64,000 nucleotides of DNA, from the NCBI GenBank assembly GCA_030374805.1, contig JARGSG010000207.1, positions 682,001-746,000 on the forward strand. Direction: 5' to 3'. The position numbers and the translations under genes were made by a program. Every line of letters starts with the position of its first letter. Positions within the stretch are counted from its first letter, which is position 1. Positions 30,901-40,602 of the stretch are shown here, one piece after another. The notes under the pieces were generated by a model. It was not told where the DNA came from. It worked only from the letters and a program-made list of their open reading frames with translations, and did not search any database. The stretch is from Gracilaria gracilis (lineage: Eukaryota > Rhodophyta > Florideophyceae > Gracilariales > Gracilariaceae).

Positions 30901-31694
30901 ACAGCACCACTTCGAAGCAAGTGGGCATGGAGAGTGAATGTTGACAGATCTCTTCGCATTGATCTGAAACTCAAGGACAGATTTGTAAACATTGCACCGC
31001 GACCTTCGTTAGCGTCCCTCGCAGCAGAAATTGGGTGATTTGAGCGTGGAACGACAACGAGGCGAATGACTTTCTCCGCACCATTCACTATGAAGGATCC
31101 TCCAGCTTCATATTCTTCCTCTCCAAGTTCTCGAAGTTCTTTTCGTGATTTACCTCGTAGATGACATGCTACAGACCTCACCATTATGGGAATGCGAGCA
31201 ATTCTTTGCGAAGCAATGACCACCTTGTCGCCATTTCCGTACGTTATTGTAAAGTGTCCATAGAGATCGCCAAGATATGTTGCGCCGGTTCTTCTACACT
31301 CAGACGGAAGGACATTACGCCTGGTAGAAACCTTACCAGCTCCGTCCAGATTCAAACGTGGCTTCTGTATGGAAAGATTATGAACTCTTATTGAAACGCG
31401 TTGAGACTTGCCATTTTCGTCGCTTGGACCGCGAAATACGACGGGATCAAGTTCTTCAGTTATGAGATGGAGACCCTCTTCAATTGCGAAATCGAAAGAT
31501 TCTAAATGAGCAGCAACGCATCTCTTGAGAAACTCATGACGTTCATCTTCGGAACCTCCAGGCAAAGTTGAAGGCTGAATGTCATTACGAGGGGGGAACT
31601 TAGGCTTTGGGGGAGGTCTCAAAACTGGTTCCTTCGATATTTTTGCACTAGTTGGATCCTTCTCTGCATTCTTCATTGGATCTTCCTTTGTCAT
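27975..31694 (-). CDS. RNA polymerase I second-largest subunit RPA2 (RPA135/POLR1B)
   Basis: A 1239-aa beta-like subunit of the nucleolar polymerase that makes pre-rRNA. Diagnostic motifs include RRTGATYLGDLYGHFTITYG with IPIMVRSVACHL in the protrusion, AMRSVSVRKLLPEAWGF and HTPDGDPCGILNHL (fork region), YTGNDMEDALVINKASLERG (the universal ED-ALVINK active-site loop), GDKFASRAGQKGTMS (hybrid-binding lysine region), and a C-terminal zinc motif C-x2-C ... C-x2-C (CTGCGSLL, CRICE) followed by PYSFKYLTNELAAMNIR. The N-terminus and the fork region resemble RPA2 more than RPB2 or RPC2. The start is ATG 31694; a longer TTG-opened frame reaches 31751. It diverges from Noc1 across about 630 bp. Confidence 0.93.
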   Translation of the reverse strand: MTKEDPMKNAEKDPTSAKISKEPVLRPPPKPKFPPRNDIQPSTLPGGSEDERHEFLKRCVAAHLESFDFAIEEGLHLITEELDPVVFRGPSDENGKSQRVSIRVHNLSIQKPRLNLDGAGKVSTRRNVLPSECRRTGATYLGDLYGHFTITYGNGDKVVIASQRIARIPIMVRSVACHLRGKSRKELRELGEEEYEAGGSFIVNGAEKVIRLVVVPRSNHPISAARDANEGRGAMFTNLSLSFRSMRRDLSTFTLHAHLLRSGAVRVRVTINKNEYFIPAGVLLRVFLPSETTDREIYELIVGGDVKNTALCNSAIAIIKELSERSVHFRRKDAEPWLSPYVSRNAAISYLGRSFRAIIGYDDEDTSNFEAGIAFLRKYIFVHLSVGCYEPQNESFDRSKADLLVLLIRKLTGTATRDVQVDNQDALSHQSVMTPGQLYLGLLKEKLEGLLRRVASIMRRENERRAERKTNTSVSGEDLLSLVKESLKKAIHSDMVSKHMLYLLSTGTLLQSSGLDMPQVLGYSVIAERINYLRFIAQFRALHRGTFYAAMRSVSVRKLLPEAWGFICPVHTPDGDPCGILNHLSSTAVVTHGSAARREEIQDLFSDFNITPAPALSAAHVIPPERTIPVLVDGRILGFVEEISAEELTLQLRYSKIRAAVSVLSEKAEVIYVPPGDVKTFQPGVYIHTCPGRLMRPVKWLAKSARKNTDVQDNVLGLDEWIGTMEQVFLRIRPSVDNQNNSVNPIAMRGATHAEVSPTSFLSVLASLSPFPEMNQGPRNMFQCQMAKQSMGTPCHAIWNRMDAKVYRLTYPQVPITRTRCMQDPMGADLHPNGINAVIAVISYTGNDMEDALVINKASLERGFAHGTVYVNNRINLDEKGGGRDSRFIRLTEEETETLKTVDQDGLPVVGARVSQGSALYGIGSIHGSTNSSNTKWTKYKSVEEGTVDEVIIYDSDMYRNTKGARGPGIREANIRTRTSRRPCVGDKFASRAGQKGTMSASWPCEDMPFSESGMIPDILFNPNGFPSRMTIGMMVEVMSGKAGALHGLFNDSSPFQFDEEHRAIDYFAEQLAKAGYEHAGNETLYSGYTGEPFEVNVFTGVVHYQRLRHMVLDKFQVRTTGRVHPLFRQPIKGRKKGGAIRFGEMERDGLIAHGASFLLRDRLAMASDMHIVRVCTGCGSLLGPSRRKSEPIIECRICERDGRESIIEKIAMPYSFKYLTNELAAMNIRTVFALKEVL

Positions 31695-32325
31695 GATATG
31701 TAGGAGCTGCTGAAAGAAAGCTAGAGGGAAAGAAGTTTCGATCACCAACAAACGCTAACTTGAATATAATAGTCGCCTGTACGCGTGGTTTTAAACAGGA
31801 GCTTTGTCCCTGTTATAGTGGCGATGTATTTTGCCGAAGAAAAGGTTGGCACTAACCTCGACCCAACGTATGTTCACTGTTCAGGAGGCGTTTGACGAGC
31901 ATGACGAGTATTTGGCCAAGCAATACCTAGAAGGCTTCGAGTCGAAGCCTCTGGCTTTGATCCCACAGTAGGACGGCGACTACACGTACCTTCAAACGCC
32001 GTCTTATTTTTGGAATAAATTTGGGATGTATCACGTGACTGGGCCACTTTGGGTTCACCATAGTACGGCGTCGCCTCAACAAAAAAAAGTTGTGCCACTG
32101 GCACCATCGTATCGAAGAAAACTTGTCTTGTTCTGCTCTTGATTTAAGCGTCTTGAAAATGCTGTGAAATCATCGTGCTTGACCTCGAAAACTTGAAACT
32201 CCAGTACTCTGTAATTAGTGCTGCTCATCAGTTTTCCGGAAGATACTCTTCGACGCTATGTACATGAATTCGTCCGAGTAAAGTGTGCAGGGCGTATTTC
32301 TTCCTGACGGACTGTTAAGATCACG
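31695..32325. promoter_or_regulatory. Shared divergent promoter region of RPA2 and Noc1
   Basis: 631 bp between the two ATGs. No TATA box stands out. Both flanking genes serve ribosome synthesis, so shared control is plausible (inference). Confidence 0.4.
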
Positions 32326-35100
32326 ATGGTGCGACAGCCGAAGGATCCTGCTGATCGAGTTTTGGCTTTGCATCATTTACCTGGACAGCTTTTAGACGAT
32401 GATGACCTAGAAGGTGAGCACTGGTATGACTGTGAACCGGAATGGCCTGAAGAGGGCCATGGCGGACCACGAGCGGAGTTATCACTATGGAAGCAAGTCG
32501 CGGCGAAAGCCCTGTCATCTGCAAGTCAAGTATTCGAGAGAAAGGTGAACAATTCGTCTGCCGCGGCAATCAAGAAGGCATTGAATAAGGAGAAAACTAT
32601 GAGCGATAAAATTGCAGCCGAAACACTTCTTGTCCAAGAAAGCCCTCTCCATCGACTCGATGAGCTTCAGAACATGTTGGAATTCACAAAAAAGAAAAAC
32701 AGACGTGAAAGGAAGAGTGCACTTGAAGCGCTTAAAGATTTATTTATTCACAATCTCCTTCCCGACAGTCGTCGCCTGATTGCCTTCGAAAATCGGGCGT
32801 TTTCTTGTGAAAAGGAGGCCCTTACCAAACGCCATTTGATTTATGCTCTTTTTGAAGGCGAGCTAAAAGCTTTATACTCTCAGTTTGTTGACGTCCTTGA
32901 AGAATGCGGAAGGGATCCGCTAACGTTTATGAGAGAAACAGCGCTCAAGTATATGGCAGAACTTCTCGTTGCGAAACCTGAGAATGAGAACCTGTTGCTC
33001 GCCATGCTCGTCAACAAACTAGGAGATCCAGAACGCAAAGTTTCTTCTCTGGCTTCCCAACAGCTCTTAAAACTCATCTATGAACATCACCCCCAAATGC
33101 AGGCCGTGGTTATCAAAGAGGTCGAGTTGCTTGTCTTACGACAGAATGTTTCCAGAAAAGCACAATACTATGCTGTTAACTTTCTCAATCAGATTCGATT
33201 CGCCGGTGATGATGTGAATCTGGCTCGAAAGTTTGTGCGTCTGTACATGGATTTGTTCACCAGGATAGTTTCTGAAAATGAAACTCAAAATAGTACTGGG
33301 ACACAGAAGCAGGAGAAGATAAAGATTAAACGCATTAGAAAAAAGGGTGTGATTGTTAAGAAGGAGGTGAAAGCAAAGGTGAACGCTCAAGACACAAGCG
33401 GAACGCGCTTACTGGGTTCCCTTCTGGTCGGAGTCAATCGAGCGTTCCCATACACTCGTCCGGAAGAAGATTCGACATCATACAATGATTATTATGATAC
33501 ACTTTTTCGAGTAGCACATGGAAAATCTATGGCATCAGCGACGCAAGCATTGGCGTTCTTGCTTCAAATCTCGCAGGCGAATTCCACGCAGAATGATAGG
33601 TTTTACCGAGCCTTGTACTCTCGTGTCTACGATATCGCTTTTTCAGGTGAAGAGAAACAAGCATCTTTCCTGAATCTGTTGTACAGAGCTATGAAATCCG
33701 ATACAAGCACAAAGCGTATAAAAGCGTTTATGAAGCGCCTCCTGCAAGCCAGTTTTTATGGCTCTTCAGGATTTGCTGGTGCTTGCATTATGGTCATATC
33801 AGAGTCTCTTTCTCAGAGTCACAAAGGCCTTGTCCGTTCTTTTCTGTCACTGGGTGAGAATGATGATGAAACGGAAGTTTTTGAAGATGCTGTACCTGAG
33901 ACACATCAAATTGATGGAAAGAGTTTGAAACTAGACAATGTAGGTTCAAAAGAGAAGCTTCATGACTTGGATCTCGTGGACGAAAAGTCCCAGATGCAGC
34001 CTAAAGGAAGCGTTGGAAATAAGGATTTATCCGCTTACAATCCGCAAAAACGCGACCCACGATTCGCCGGGGCAGAGAAAAGTTGCCTATGGGAAATCCT
34101 CGGATTATCGGCCCACTTCCACCCTAGTGTATCTATGTTTGCTGCATCCATTTGTGAAAAGCTGGAAGCAGTCCAGTACCCAGGAGATCCCCTGAAGGAC
34201 TTCGCAGAAATAGCTTTTCTTGACAAGTTCAGCTACAAGAAAGCCAAGAATCGTGTTGCGAAATCCCTGCATGGAAAGAGATCCTCGCGATACCGAGATG
34301 ACCCTATACCAAACTCTCAACAGTTTCAGAACTTCATCCAGTCTGGGACAGTGCTGGAGGACAACAAGTTCTTTGCTAGATTTTTTCAAACCAATCCTCA
34401 CCGTGTATTATCAATGACTGAAAACGGTGAAGAGAACCTGCGGACAGACGGAATCGGGATCCCTGAAGGTTTACATGACTCGGATATAGATTCTGACGAA
34501 GAAGAGTTCGAGAAGGCTCTGCATGCTGAAATGCGACGCCTTGGGGGCGATAAGGTGCTTTTTAGCGATGGCAAACAGACTGAGTTCGTTGACGAAGATG
34601 ATGACGATGAAGATGAGTTGATGGCATTTGAGCAGGCCTTTGGAAAGGACGAAGGTGACGACGAAGTGGAGGAGATGGGTGAGAATGAAGATGTTGTAGA
34701 AGGTATTGACGACATTGCTGCAATTTCAGGAAAACGGAATGAAGACCAATCTGGATTCTCAGACGTGTTTGCCCCCATGGAAGACTTCCAGGAAGCAATC
34801 ATTTCGGAAGAGGTTAAAAGAGTTAGTCTATCTGGTGAGAAAGTACCCCATTCCCGGAATAAGAAACGCCACCGCCGAAAGGAGCACGCACAGGATACAA
34901 GCTTAGATTCTAAAGGAGATCAACGAGTCGCTGGACCAGGACGCTTGCCAACTGGTTCATTTACAAAAAGCAAACAGGGCTCTGTTAAGGAAAAGTCTGC
35001 TGCAAAAGCCTCAAACGTACCGTCCAAACGAAAGCCTGATTCATCAACTCAAGAAATAAACCCGAAACGGAAACGTCGGAAGAAAAGAAAACCATGCTAG
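32326..35100 (+). CDS. Noc1/Mak21 (CEBPZ, CBF family) ribosome biogenesis factor
   Basis: The 924-aa protein has the CBF/Mak21 domain of Noc1, which works with Noc2 in early nucleolar pre-60S assembly and transport. Visible are an N-terminal HEAT-like part (LLPDSRRLIAFENRAF, LVAKPENENLLLAMLVNKLGDPERKVSSLASQ), the signature GTRLLGSLLVGVNRAFPYTRPEE, the CBF core (SQANSTQNDRFYRALYSRVYD ... MKSDTSTKRIKAFMKRLLQAS), a YNPQKRDPRFAGAE ... LSAHFHPSV block, long acidic stretches and a basic Lys/Arg nuclear tail. The length is close to the family norm (about 1000). ATG 32326 is well placed. The TAG stop at 35098-35100 overlaps the opposite-strand stop. Confidence 0.93.
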   Translation: MVRQPKDPADRVLALHHLPGQLLDDDDLEGEHWYDCEPEWPEEGHGGPRAELSLWKQVAAKALSSASQVFERKVNNSSAAAIKKALNKEKTMSDKIAAETLLVQESPLHRLDELQNMLEFTKKKNRRERKSALEALKDLFIHNLLPDSRRLIAFENRAFSCEKEALTKRHLIYALFEGELKALYSQFVDVLEECGRDPLTFMRETALKYMAELLVAKPENENLLLAMLVNKLGDPERKVSSLASQQLLKLIYEHHPQMQAVVIKEVELLVLRQNVSRKAQYYAVNFLNQIRFAGDDVNLARKFVRLYMDLFTRIVSENETQNSTGTQKQEKIKIKRIRKKGVIVKKEVKAKVNAQDTSGTRLLGSLLVGVNRAFPYTRPEEDSTSYNDYYDTLFRVAHGKSMASATQALAFLLQISQANSTQNDRFYRALYSRVYDIAFSGEEKQASFLNLLYRAMKSDTSTKRIKAFMKRLLQASFYGSSGFAGACIMVISESLSQSHKGLVRSFLSLGENDDETEVFEDAVPETHQIDGKSLKLDNVGSKEKLHDLDLVDEKSQMQPKGSVGNKDLSAYNPQKRDPRFAGAEKSCLWEILGLSAHFHPSVSMFAASICEKLEAVQYPGDPLKDFAEIAFLDKFSYKKAKNRVAKSLHGKRSSRYRDDPIPNSQQFQNFIQSGTVLEDNKFFARFFQTNPHRVLSMTENGEENLRTDGIGIPEGLHDSDIDSDEEEFEKALHAEMRRLGGDKVLFSDGKQTEFVDEDDDDEDELMAFEQAFGKDEGDDEVEEMGENEDVVEGIDDIAAISGKRNEDQSGFSDVFAPMEDFQEAIISEEVKRVSLSGEKVPHSRNKKRHRRKEHAQDTSLDSKGDQRVAGPGRLPTGSFTKSKQGSVKEKSAAKASNVPSKRKPDSSTQEINPKRKRRKKRKPC

Positions 35101-36263
35101 TTTGTTGAGGAACCGACGCCGAATTGCTCAGAAGGCGGGCATTCAGATTGTCCGATTGAAATCTCCTTGACCAACCTACGCATCATACCGACCAGACGAA
35201 GTTTTGAGAAAGTGGAGTTGAGATTGGCTTCATGGAGAATGGCTCGTTCCTTTTTGAGCTCAATGTACAAATCCAATAGTTCCTGGTCAAGGAGGGCAAT
35301 TTCGCCATCCAGATTACTTGAATGAGTAGTTTCGTAAATAATGTTCGTGGCCTCCAGTTGTAGGTGCGCCGTTCTGTTTGCGATTTCTTTAATTTCCTGA
35401 AGATACCTATCCGTTTCCGTCTTCTTCGACTTAATATGGTTCTGCAGCTGAGTAATTGAACCTAGGTACCGGGGAATCTTGTCCATAGTCTCCTTCCGAA
35501 CGGCTTTGTTTTTATTATTTGCATCGTAAAGATTGTTCTGTGAGATCTCATTTTCGATTCTCTGTCGCTCGTCTTTCATGTAGCTATAGTTCACGAAAAC
35601 TGGATCAGCAAACTTGGTAACATTTTCCTCAGGGTTTTCAAGGTGCAGGGTTGCCATCTCCAGCCATCGCTCCTTCCAAGCTTTGACAATCTCGTCTGCT
35701 TCCTCTTTGGACCGGTTGTTTCGCCTCATTTCAATCGACAAATCCTCCTGAGCTAGAGCAAGCTCTTCCATCTTCTTCGCAAGGAGGTAGAACTTGTTCT
35801 GCGAATTCCAAATCCCGCTTTGCAAATTTTTGTCGGCTTCTTTCCCCATCCATTTTGCACAAGCCATTGGTTCACGCGTGCATGTAGACTCCGACGGTTT
35901 GAATTCGCTAGTGGCGAAATAACGAGTTCCGTCATTCACACACCATTCTGGCAACCCGCGGCGAAGTTTCTTTGTGTATATTGCACACCGATGTAGCTCT
36001 TCAACACTTGTAGCATAGTTTGAATACTGCAAGTTTGGTTCGTTGTTCACGAAAAAGTAGCGAGCTCCTTGCGTCTTGCACTCTCGTTGACAGATGTCAC
36101 AGGATTCCGCTGCTAGGTAACATTCTGTAGGCCCACTTGTTGAGTTTTCGGAGGATGTCTTCAGCGATGTATGTATTGTTTCGGTATCAGTAGCAACGGA
36201 AGCAGTTGCTAACAAAAGCATTACAATCAAGAGAAGCCACGTCATTGCGACATGTACGTACAT
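35097..36263 (-). CDS. Secreted Cys-rich, coiled-coil protein, 388 aa, unrecognised
   Basis: The product begins with a signal peptide (MTWLLLIVMLLLATASVATD; start ATG 36263, or 36245 for a shorter leader). A Cys-rich head of about 130 residues follows with C-x2-C-x3-C (CDICQREC) and further cysteines, then about 230 residues of charged heptad-like sequence (EELALAQEDLSIEMRRNNRS; QNHIKSKKTETDRYLQEI) predicted as coiled coil. Several N-x-S/T sites are present. No family recognised; an extracellular or ER-lumenal structural protein is likely. Its TAG stop is the complement of the Noc1 stop: the palindrome CTAG at 35097-35100 ends both genes. Confidence 0.75.
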   Translation of the reverse strand: MYVHVAMTWLLLIVMLLLATASVATDTETIHTSLKTSSENSTSGPTECYLAAESCDICQRECKTQGARYFFVNNEPNLQYSNYATSVEELHRCAIYTKKLRRGLPEWCVNDGTRYFATSEFKPSESTCTREPMACAKWMGKEADKNLQSGIWNSQNKFYLLAKKMEELALAQEDLSIEMRRNNRSKEEADEIVKAWKERWLEMATLHLENPEENVTKFADPVFVNYSYMKDERQRIENEISQNNLYDANNKNKAVRKETMDKIPRYLGSITQLQNHIKSKKTETDRYLQEIKEIANRTAHLQLEATNIIYETTHSSNLDGEIALLDQELLDLYIELKKERAILHEANLNSTFSKLRLVGMMRRLVKEISIGQSECPPSEQFGVGSSTN

Positions 36264-36939
36264 GGGTCTTCTCAGTTATGGATATCAATCGCACAACATA
36301 TGGCTTCAAAGCAGAGAGTATGTATACAGTGTATGTACATTCTCCCCTCAACAAAGCAAATGCTTTTTGGTTGCTTCGCATTTGATGATGATTTATCTGT
36401 GGGGAACAACACCTCAACATAAAAGAAACATAAAAAAGCCGAAGTTGAATGAGAACGAGTGGAAAGCATTTACGGCCGCGTTAAGATGGCTGCCAAGCGA
36501 ATTTAACGGGCGGTAGTCTGGATGCTCGCACGGAGAATTTGGCATTATTAGAACATGTTCTGAAGCTTGTTGGTTGGGAGATATACAATATATGACTCAA
36601 AGTTGAAGGTGATAGGACCTGCCAACGGTCGTCTTCGATTCAGCTGTCGCAAGTTGACCACCTCTAGGAATGGTCGTATTGCTCCAGATTACAACACGCC
36701 GTGATTCATGAGAGGAACCCATTTGCAAGTTAAAACGTTAATTCTGCAAGCGGTTGGTCCTGATAAGACGATTAGTGCAACAATGCAAGAATGATTTTAT
36801 ATGGGGTTGTTAATGGAAAGATTTCGGATGACCAGAAGCTCATCGCAAGCCAATGAAGCGGTCTGCGCGACACAGTCTCATTTGGAATTGAGAAAGCAGA
36901 GCGCTGCAGCTCTGCACCATTCGTGGTCAGTTGGTATGG
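36264..36939. other. Intergenic
   Basis: Promoter region of the secreted coiled-coil gene and 3' flank of BUB3; no gene recognised. Confidence 0.4.
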
Positions 36940-37922
36940 CTAGCAGTTGTTTGGGGTCTCACGAGTGGCCAGGTGCGACTCATCAACCGCTCTGATGATG
37001 ACCTCATCTGGGGGATGGTCCTTCTCACCTTCCTCGAAGGTATACGACACGGCGACGGCAATACGCTTGACATCAGCATCGAAATCCAAGGAAGCAACGC
37101 TAGTGGGGTATTTGGAGAACTGGGTGATTCGCTTCTTAGCATCACCATCCCAGAAGGACACGTACCCGTCGGCTCCCCCGGTGGTGAAGGAAGTGTACTT
37201 TCTGTTGTGAGCAATGCAGTTGACCGGGTATGCGATGTCTTCTACACGATGGCATCTGAACGAGTACGCACGGGTTGGATCATCGATGTACTCGACGGCC
37301 ACACGACCCTCAGTGCTGCCCACAACAAGCTGTTTGCCATTCAGCGAAGCGCTGACTCCTCTGAGCTGATACGAAAGAGTGTTGGGCACGACATCGAACA
37401 GAAACTGAGACGGATAGCGGCAGTCGATGAGGCGTATCTGGCGATTTGAGGTGATGAACACAATGCCATATTGGCCGCAGCGAGCACTGCCGTACACCTT
37501 ACCACCTGCATCAATGGACGCCGTACGCTCATTGGTGCGTACGTCCCAGAGCATCAAACGCGAGTCCCAGCTGCCCGATGAGATAATGCCGTGCTCGGGA
37601 ATGCTGGAGACGGCTCGAACGCCAGCCGAGTGAAAACCAAGCGGTCGACAGTCCATGCCAGTCTCGCGCACGATGGCGAGCATAACGGTTCCGTCAAGGG
37701 CACCGGCGGTGACCATTTTGTCGCCGACCCATGTGGAGTCAAGCACGACGGAGCCGAGATTGCTCTCAGTGCGCATGGTGCCGCTGGTGGACTCGTAGAG
37801 TGCTATTGTGCCGGCCCATGAGGACACGAGGATGTGGGAGAATTGGGGGCGAAGGTGACGCGCGAGATGGCATCCTGCGGCGCGGGATCCAGGACGTTGG
37901 TAGCATGTGCGCTTGACGTCAT
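36940..37922 (-). CDS. BUB3: BUB3 spindle-checkpoint WD40 protein, with a one-base frameshift
   Basis: The C-terminal about 300 residues are clearly BUB3, the seven-bladed WD40 protein that docks BubR1 and Bub1 at kinetochores: GRVAVEYIDDP, FRCHRV, YPVNCIAHN, GGADGYVSFWDGDAKKRI, SKYPTSVASLDFD, and a HPPDEVIIRAV end. The family N-terminus (NVLDPAPQDAISRVTFAPNS) is encoded from ATG 37922 in another frame; the switch is at a CCC run, plus-strand 37836-37838 (GGG), where one base seems missing. Restoring one base gives APNS-x-HILVSSWAGTI and a normal BUB3 length of about 328 residues. The long frame that runs upstream to 38079 is therefore mostly out of register. For a conserved checkpoint gene, a sequence error is likelier than decay, but that is inference. 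Confidence 0.85.
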
Positions 37923-38715
37923 GGGTTGGCAAGAAATGTGAGGGGTGAGCGACGGAGATGGGAGACGTGGAAGGGAAGCCGCGGAGAAGGGAAGAACACG
38001 GGGGAGCGTACGCGAGCAGCACTTTGGGGCGACGAAGCGAAACGGTGTTGCATGTCTCCACAGGCGGGCGCGACGTCAAAGCACTGCGGCGGCACGTTGT
38101 ATGAGAGAAGCAGATGGGGGCGTGGTGGATGCAACTTTATGTACCGTTGGTATATATACCCTTGGTACCGACGGTAGCGTTCCTACCTTCGTATATGACG
38201 GTGGCTGGCGACGGGAGCGCAAGCGCGAGCCGAACCGTCGTGACGCACGGGCTGTTGTCGACGCACGCGTGGCCAAACTGCACGACTCGCTCACGCGAGG
38301 TGCACGCGCCAGTCGCGGCTGGCACCACGCGCTGCGTCGTCATGCCGCGCTGCTCACCGAGTAGCGTCCCCCGCCGTACAACCGCGCCGGTAACCGTTTA
38401 GCCGCCGTTACCGCCGTTGCCGCCGGTAGCCGCGTGCCGCTCCTGTATGTTCTGTCGCCGAGAGCCGCTTTATTTAAGTTTTCGACCGCCCATAAACGGT
38501 GTAAAAGATGCCCCCTCCGCGCCGTGAGCCGTTCGCCATTTCGCCACCCTTTCTCCCGCCCCGCCGTCTTTCTTCATTGCGCTCGCCATACACGTCCATG
38601 ACCTCCGGCCCGTCATGAGCCGCCTTGCTTCGCTGCCCGCTATCGCGCAGCATGTTCTTGCCACGCGCGGATCGTTCGCCGTGCGCTCCCGCTGGCGCGC
38701 TGCCTGTGCTCCTAC
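37923..38715. promoter_or_regulatory. Divergent promoter region, BUB3 / glycosyltransferase
   Basis: GC-rich 0.8-kb region between the two ATGs. A TATATATA (38151-38158) lies 229 bp from the BUB3 start and could serve either gene. No other gene recognised. Confidence 0.4.
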
Positions 38716-39756
38716 ATGACGCCGCGAGCACGCTCCCAGCGCAAGCGTCACCCGCGTCGCGCGTCGCCGTCGCTGGCGTTGCCGCTGCTCATCTTCTCGT
38801 TCGCGCTCGCGCTATTCGTGCGCCGCTTCTCCGTGCAATGGGCGCCGTCCAACCCGGCTTCGTCGTCCCTCGTCGTCGTCACCGCCTCCAATTGGATGTA
38901 CCGTCACTTTCTGCAGAACTTCAAGTGCAACCTGGATAATCTTAATCTCACGTATGCACCGGTTGTCTACTCGCTCGACGTGCGTACTCATAATCTGTCG
39001 CATAACTTGGGCTGGTCTTCGGTTCTGATTTCGCACCAGATGGGCGACGAGGCTAATCCCGGCCAGTTCAGTCGAGATGGTCCACGTTCGTTCAACGAGA
39101 TCACCAAGAACAAACTCAAGGCCGTGCTCTCCGCGTTGCTTTCTGGACTTGACGTCTTGTTATCTGACGCCGATATCTATTGGTGCTCAGATCCTGCGCG
39201 CTATCTACAACAAATTATTGCGCGTTGGCCTCACTATCAGAATGCCGATGTGCTCATCCAACCAGAAGCCAACTATCGCACTCTTAATTCCGGCTTCTAC
39301 ATGGTGCGATCCAATGAACGCACTGTAGCCCTCTTTCGCGCTCTTATGCAAAACATACACATCGGTCACCATGACCAAGATGTTGTCAACAAAATCTTCT
39401 GCGACCCCGAATACGGAGGGAACAAGATCATGGAGTCGTACGGAGAAGTTCCATATCGTTGTCAAAGCCGAGGCGCCGAAATTCGCCTTCTTCCCGCTTC
39501 AAAGTTCCCATCTGGAGCCCAGTTATATTCGGATATAAACGTTTTTCACTACTCGAGACAACAGCTTCGGCATATGTGTGACAGCAATGATTTTGTTGTC
39601 TTGCACAACAATTTTATCAAGGCGAAGAAGAAGAAAGCCAGATTCATTGTAAAGGGTATGTGGTTTGCCTCTGGAAGCGAAGACGACCTTGTTTGTCTTC
39701 AGCAACCAATAGACACCGACGCAGTATCAATAAGAACCTGCGGCAGTTACTGCTGA
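38716..39756 (+). CDS. Golgi glycosyltransferase, GT77-like (nucleotide-diphospho-sugar transferase)
   Basis: A 346-aa type II membrane protein: a basic cytosolic tail, one helix (SLALPLLIFSFALALFV, about residues 19-35), then a catalytic domain of the PF03407 nucleotide-sugar transferase kind. The DxD metal/sugar-nucleotide motif is visible as LLSDADIYW (D151-x-D153), preceded by the family's NEITKNKLKAVLSALLSGLDV helix. It is followed by a LNSGFYMVRSNERT segment and DQDVVNKIFC, both typical of this clan. Plant relatives (RRA, XEG113, RGXT) add arabinose or xylose to wall glycoproteins and pectin; here the donor and acceptor are unknown, with wall galactans or glycoproteins as plausible targets. 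ATG 38716 fits the short cytosolic tail. Confidence 0.85.
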   Translation: MTPRARSQRKRHPRRASPSLALPLLIFSFALALFVRRFSVQWAPSNPASSSLVVVTASNWMYRHFLQNFKCNLDNLNLTYAPVVYSLDVRTHNLSHNLGWSSVLISHQMGDEANPGQFSRDGPRSFNEITKNKLKAVLSALLSGLDVLLSDADIYWCSDPARYLQQIIARWPHYQNADVLIQPEANYRTLNSGFYMVRSNERTVALFRALMQNIHIGHHDQDVVNKIFCDPEYGGNKIMESYGEVPYRCQSRGAEIRLLPASKFPSGAQLYSDINVFHYSRQQLRHMCDSNDFVVLHNNFIKAKKKKARFIVKGMWFASGSEDDLVCLQQPIDTDAVSIRTCGSYC

Positions 39757-40602
39757 GAAATCAAAGATCTTATGAGCGCCTTTTGTGTTTCTATTAGATG
39801 ATTCACTCAGATATATCAGACACAACCTATATTTTCACATCCCTTCACATCACAGGTCTGTTACCTCTCCCGACTATCAGTGCTGAAATCCTCAGGTTAA
39901 AAGCATCACCACGACTTTTGCAATTGGCGGCAGCGAGCAAAGACAAAATGCAGCAAAGAATCGTACTTCTGCGTATGGTGCCATGGCTTTCGTCTTTTTT
40001 CGCGTACTGGTATCCAACGCCTTTGGTTGAGTTGAATGCTTTCACATGATCTGTTGTTTGTGTTGACCACCGCAATGAAGCTCGAAACTCATGTAAGCAG
40101 GGGCACAACTACATCAGGACGCTCGGCTCACTTCTCGAGCGTTTCCCACAGCTCCTTACCGTAAATCGTTTACGGCCACAGTGCTAAACAGTCAAGTTTC
40201 ATTTGATTCTATGTCCATACCAATAAGTTCAGGACAACATAGAGAGCGTTGCGCAACTGACCTTCCGGCCTGTAGTATGTGCTTTGTTATCCTTTTCGCG
40301 AATGCCAATCTATGCTTTCAAGTCCGTGTAGACTTTCCAACATCCTGTTTCCATGCATTTGTTTTAGCTCATCTTGTTATCATATTCTTTTTCTTCTTCT
40401 TAATGACGAGTCTTCCTTCTGCGCTTGTGATCTGTGGCGTTCACGTTCTTCTTTATTGATGTTTTCAGTTCAATTTGCTGAGCAGAAGAAGGGGGTTTTC
40501 TGAAACACATATCCCATCGCTTTCCCAGTCGGTGCATAACCCGCGTTTACGAATATCCCTAACACAATCTTTTTCTTTCCATAATTCTTAAGACTGGTTC
40601 GT
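39757..40602. other. Intergenic
   Basis: Convergent 3' flanks of the glycosyltransferase (+) and SPO11 (-); no gene recognised. Confidence 0.5.

Noticed and set aside
36940-38079. Full 379-codon frame as the BUB3 protein
   Set aside because: The first about 80 residues show no BUB3 similarity, while the proper N-terminus is in another frame from 37922.
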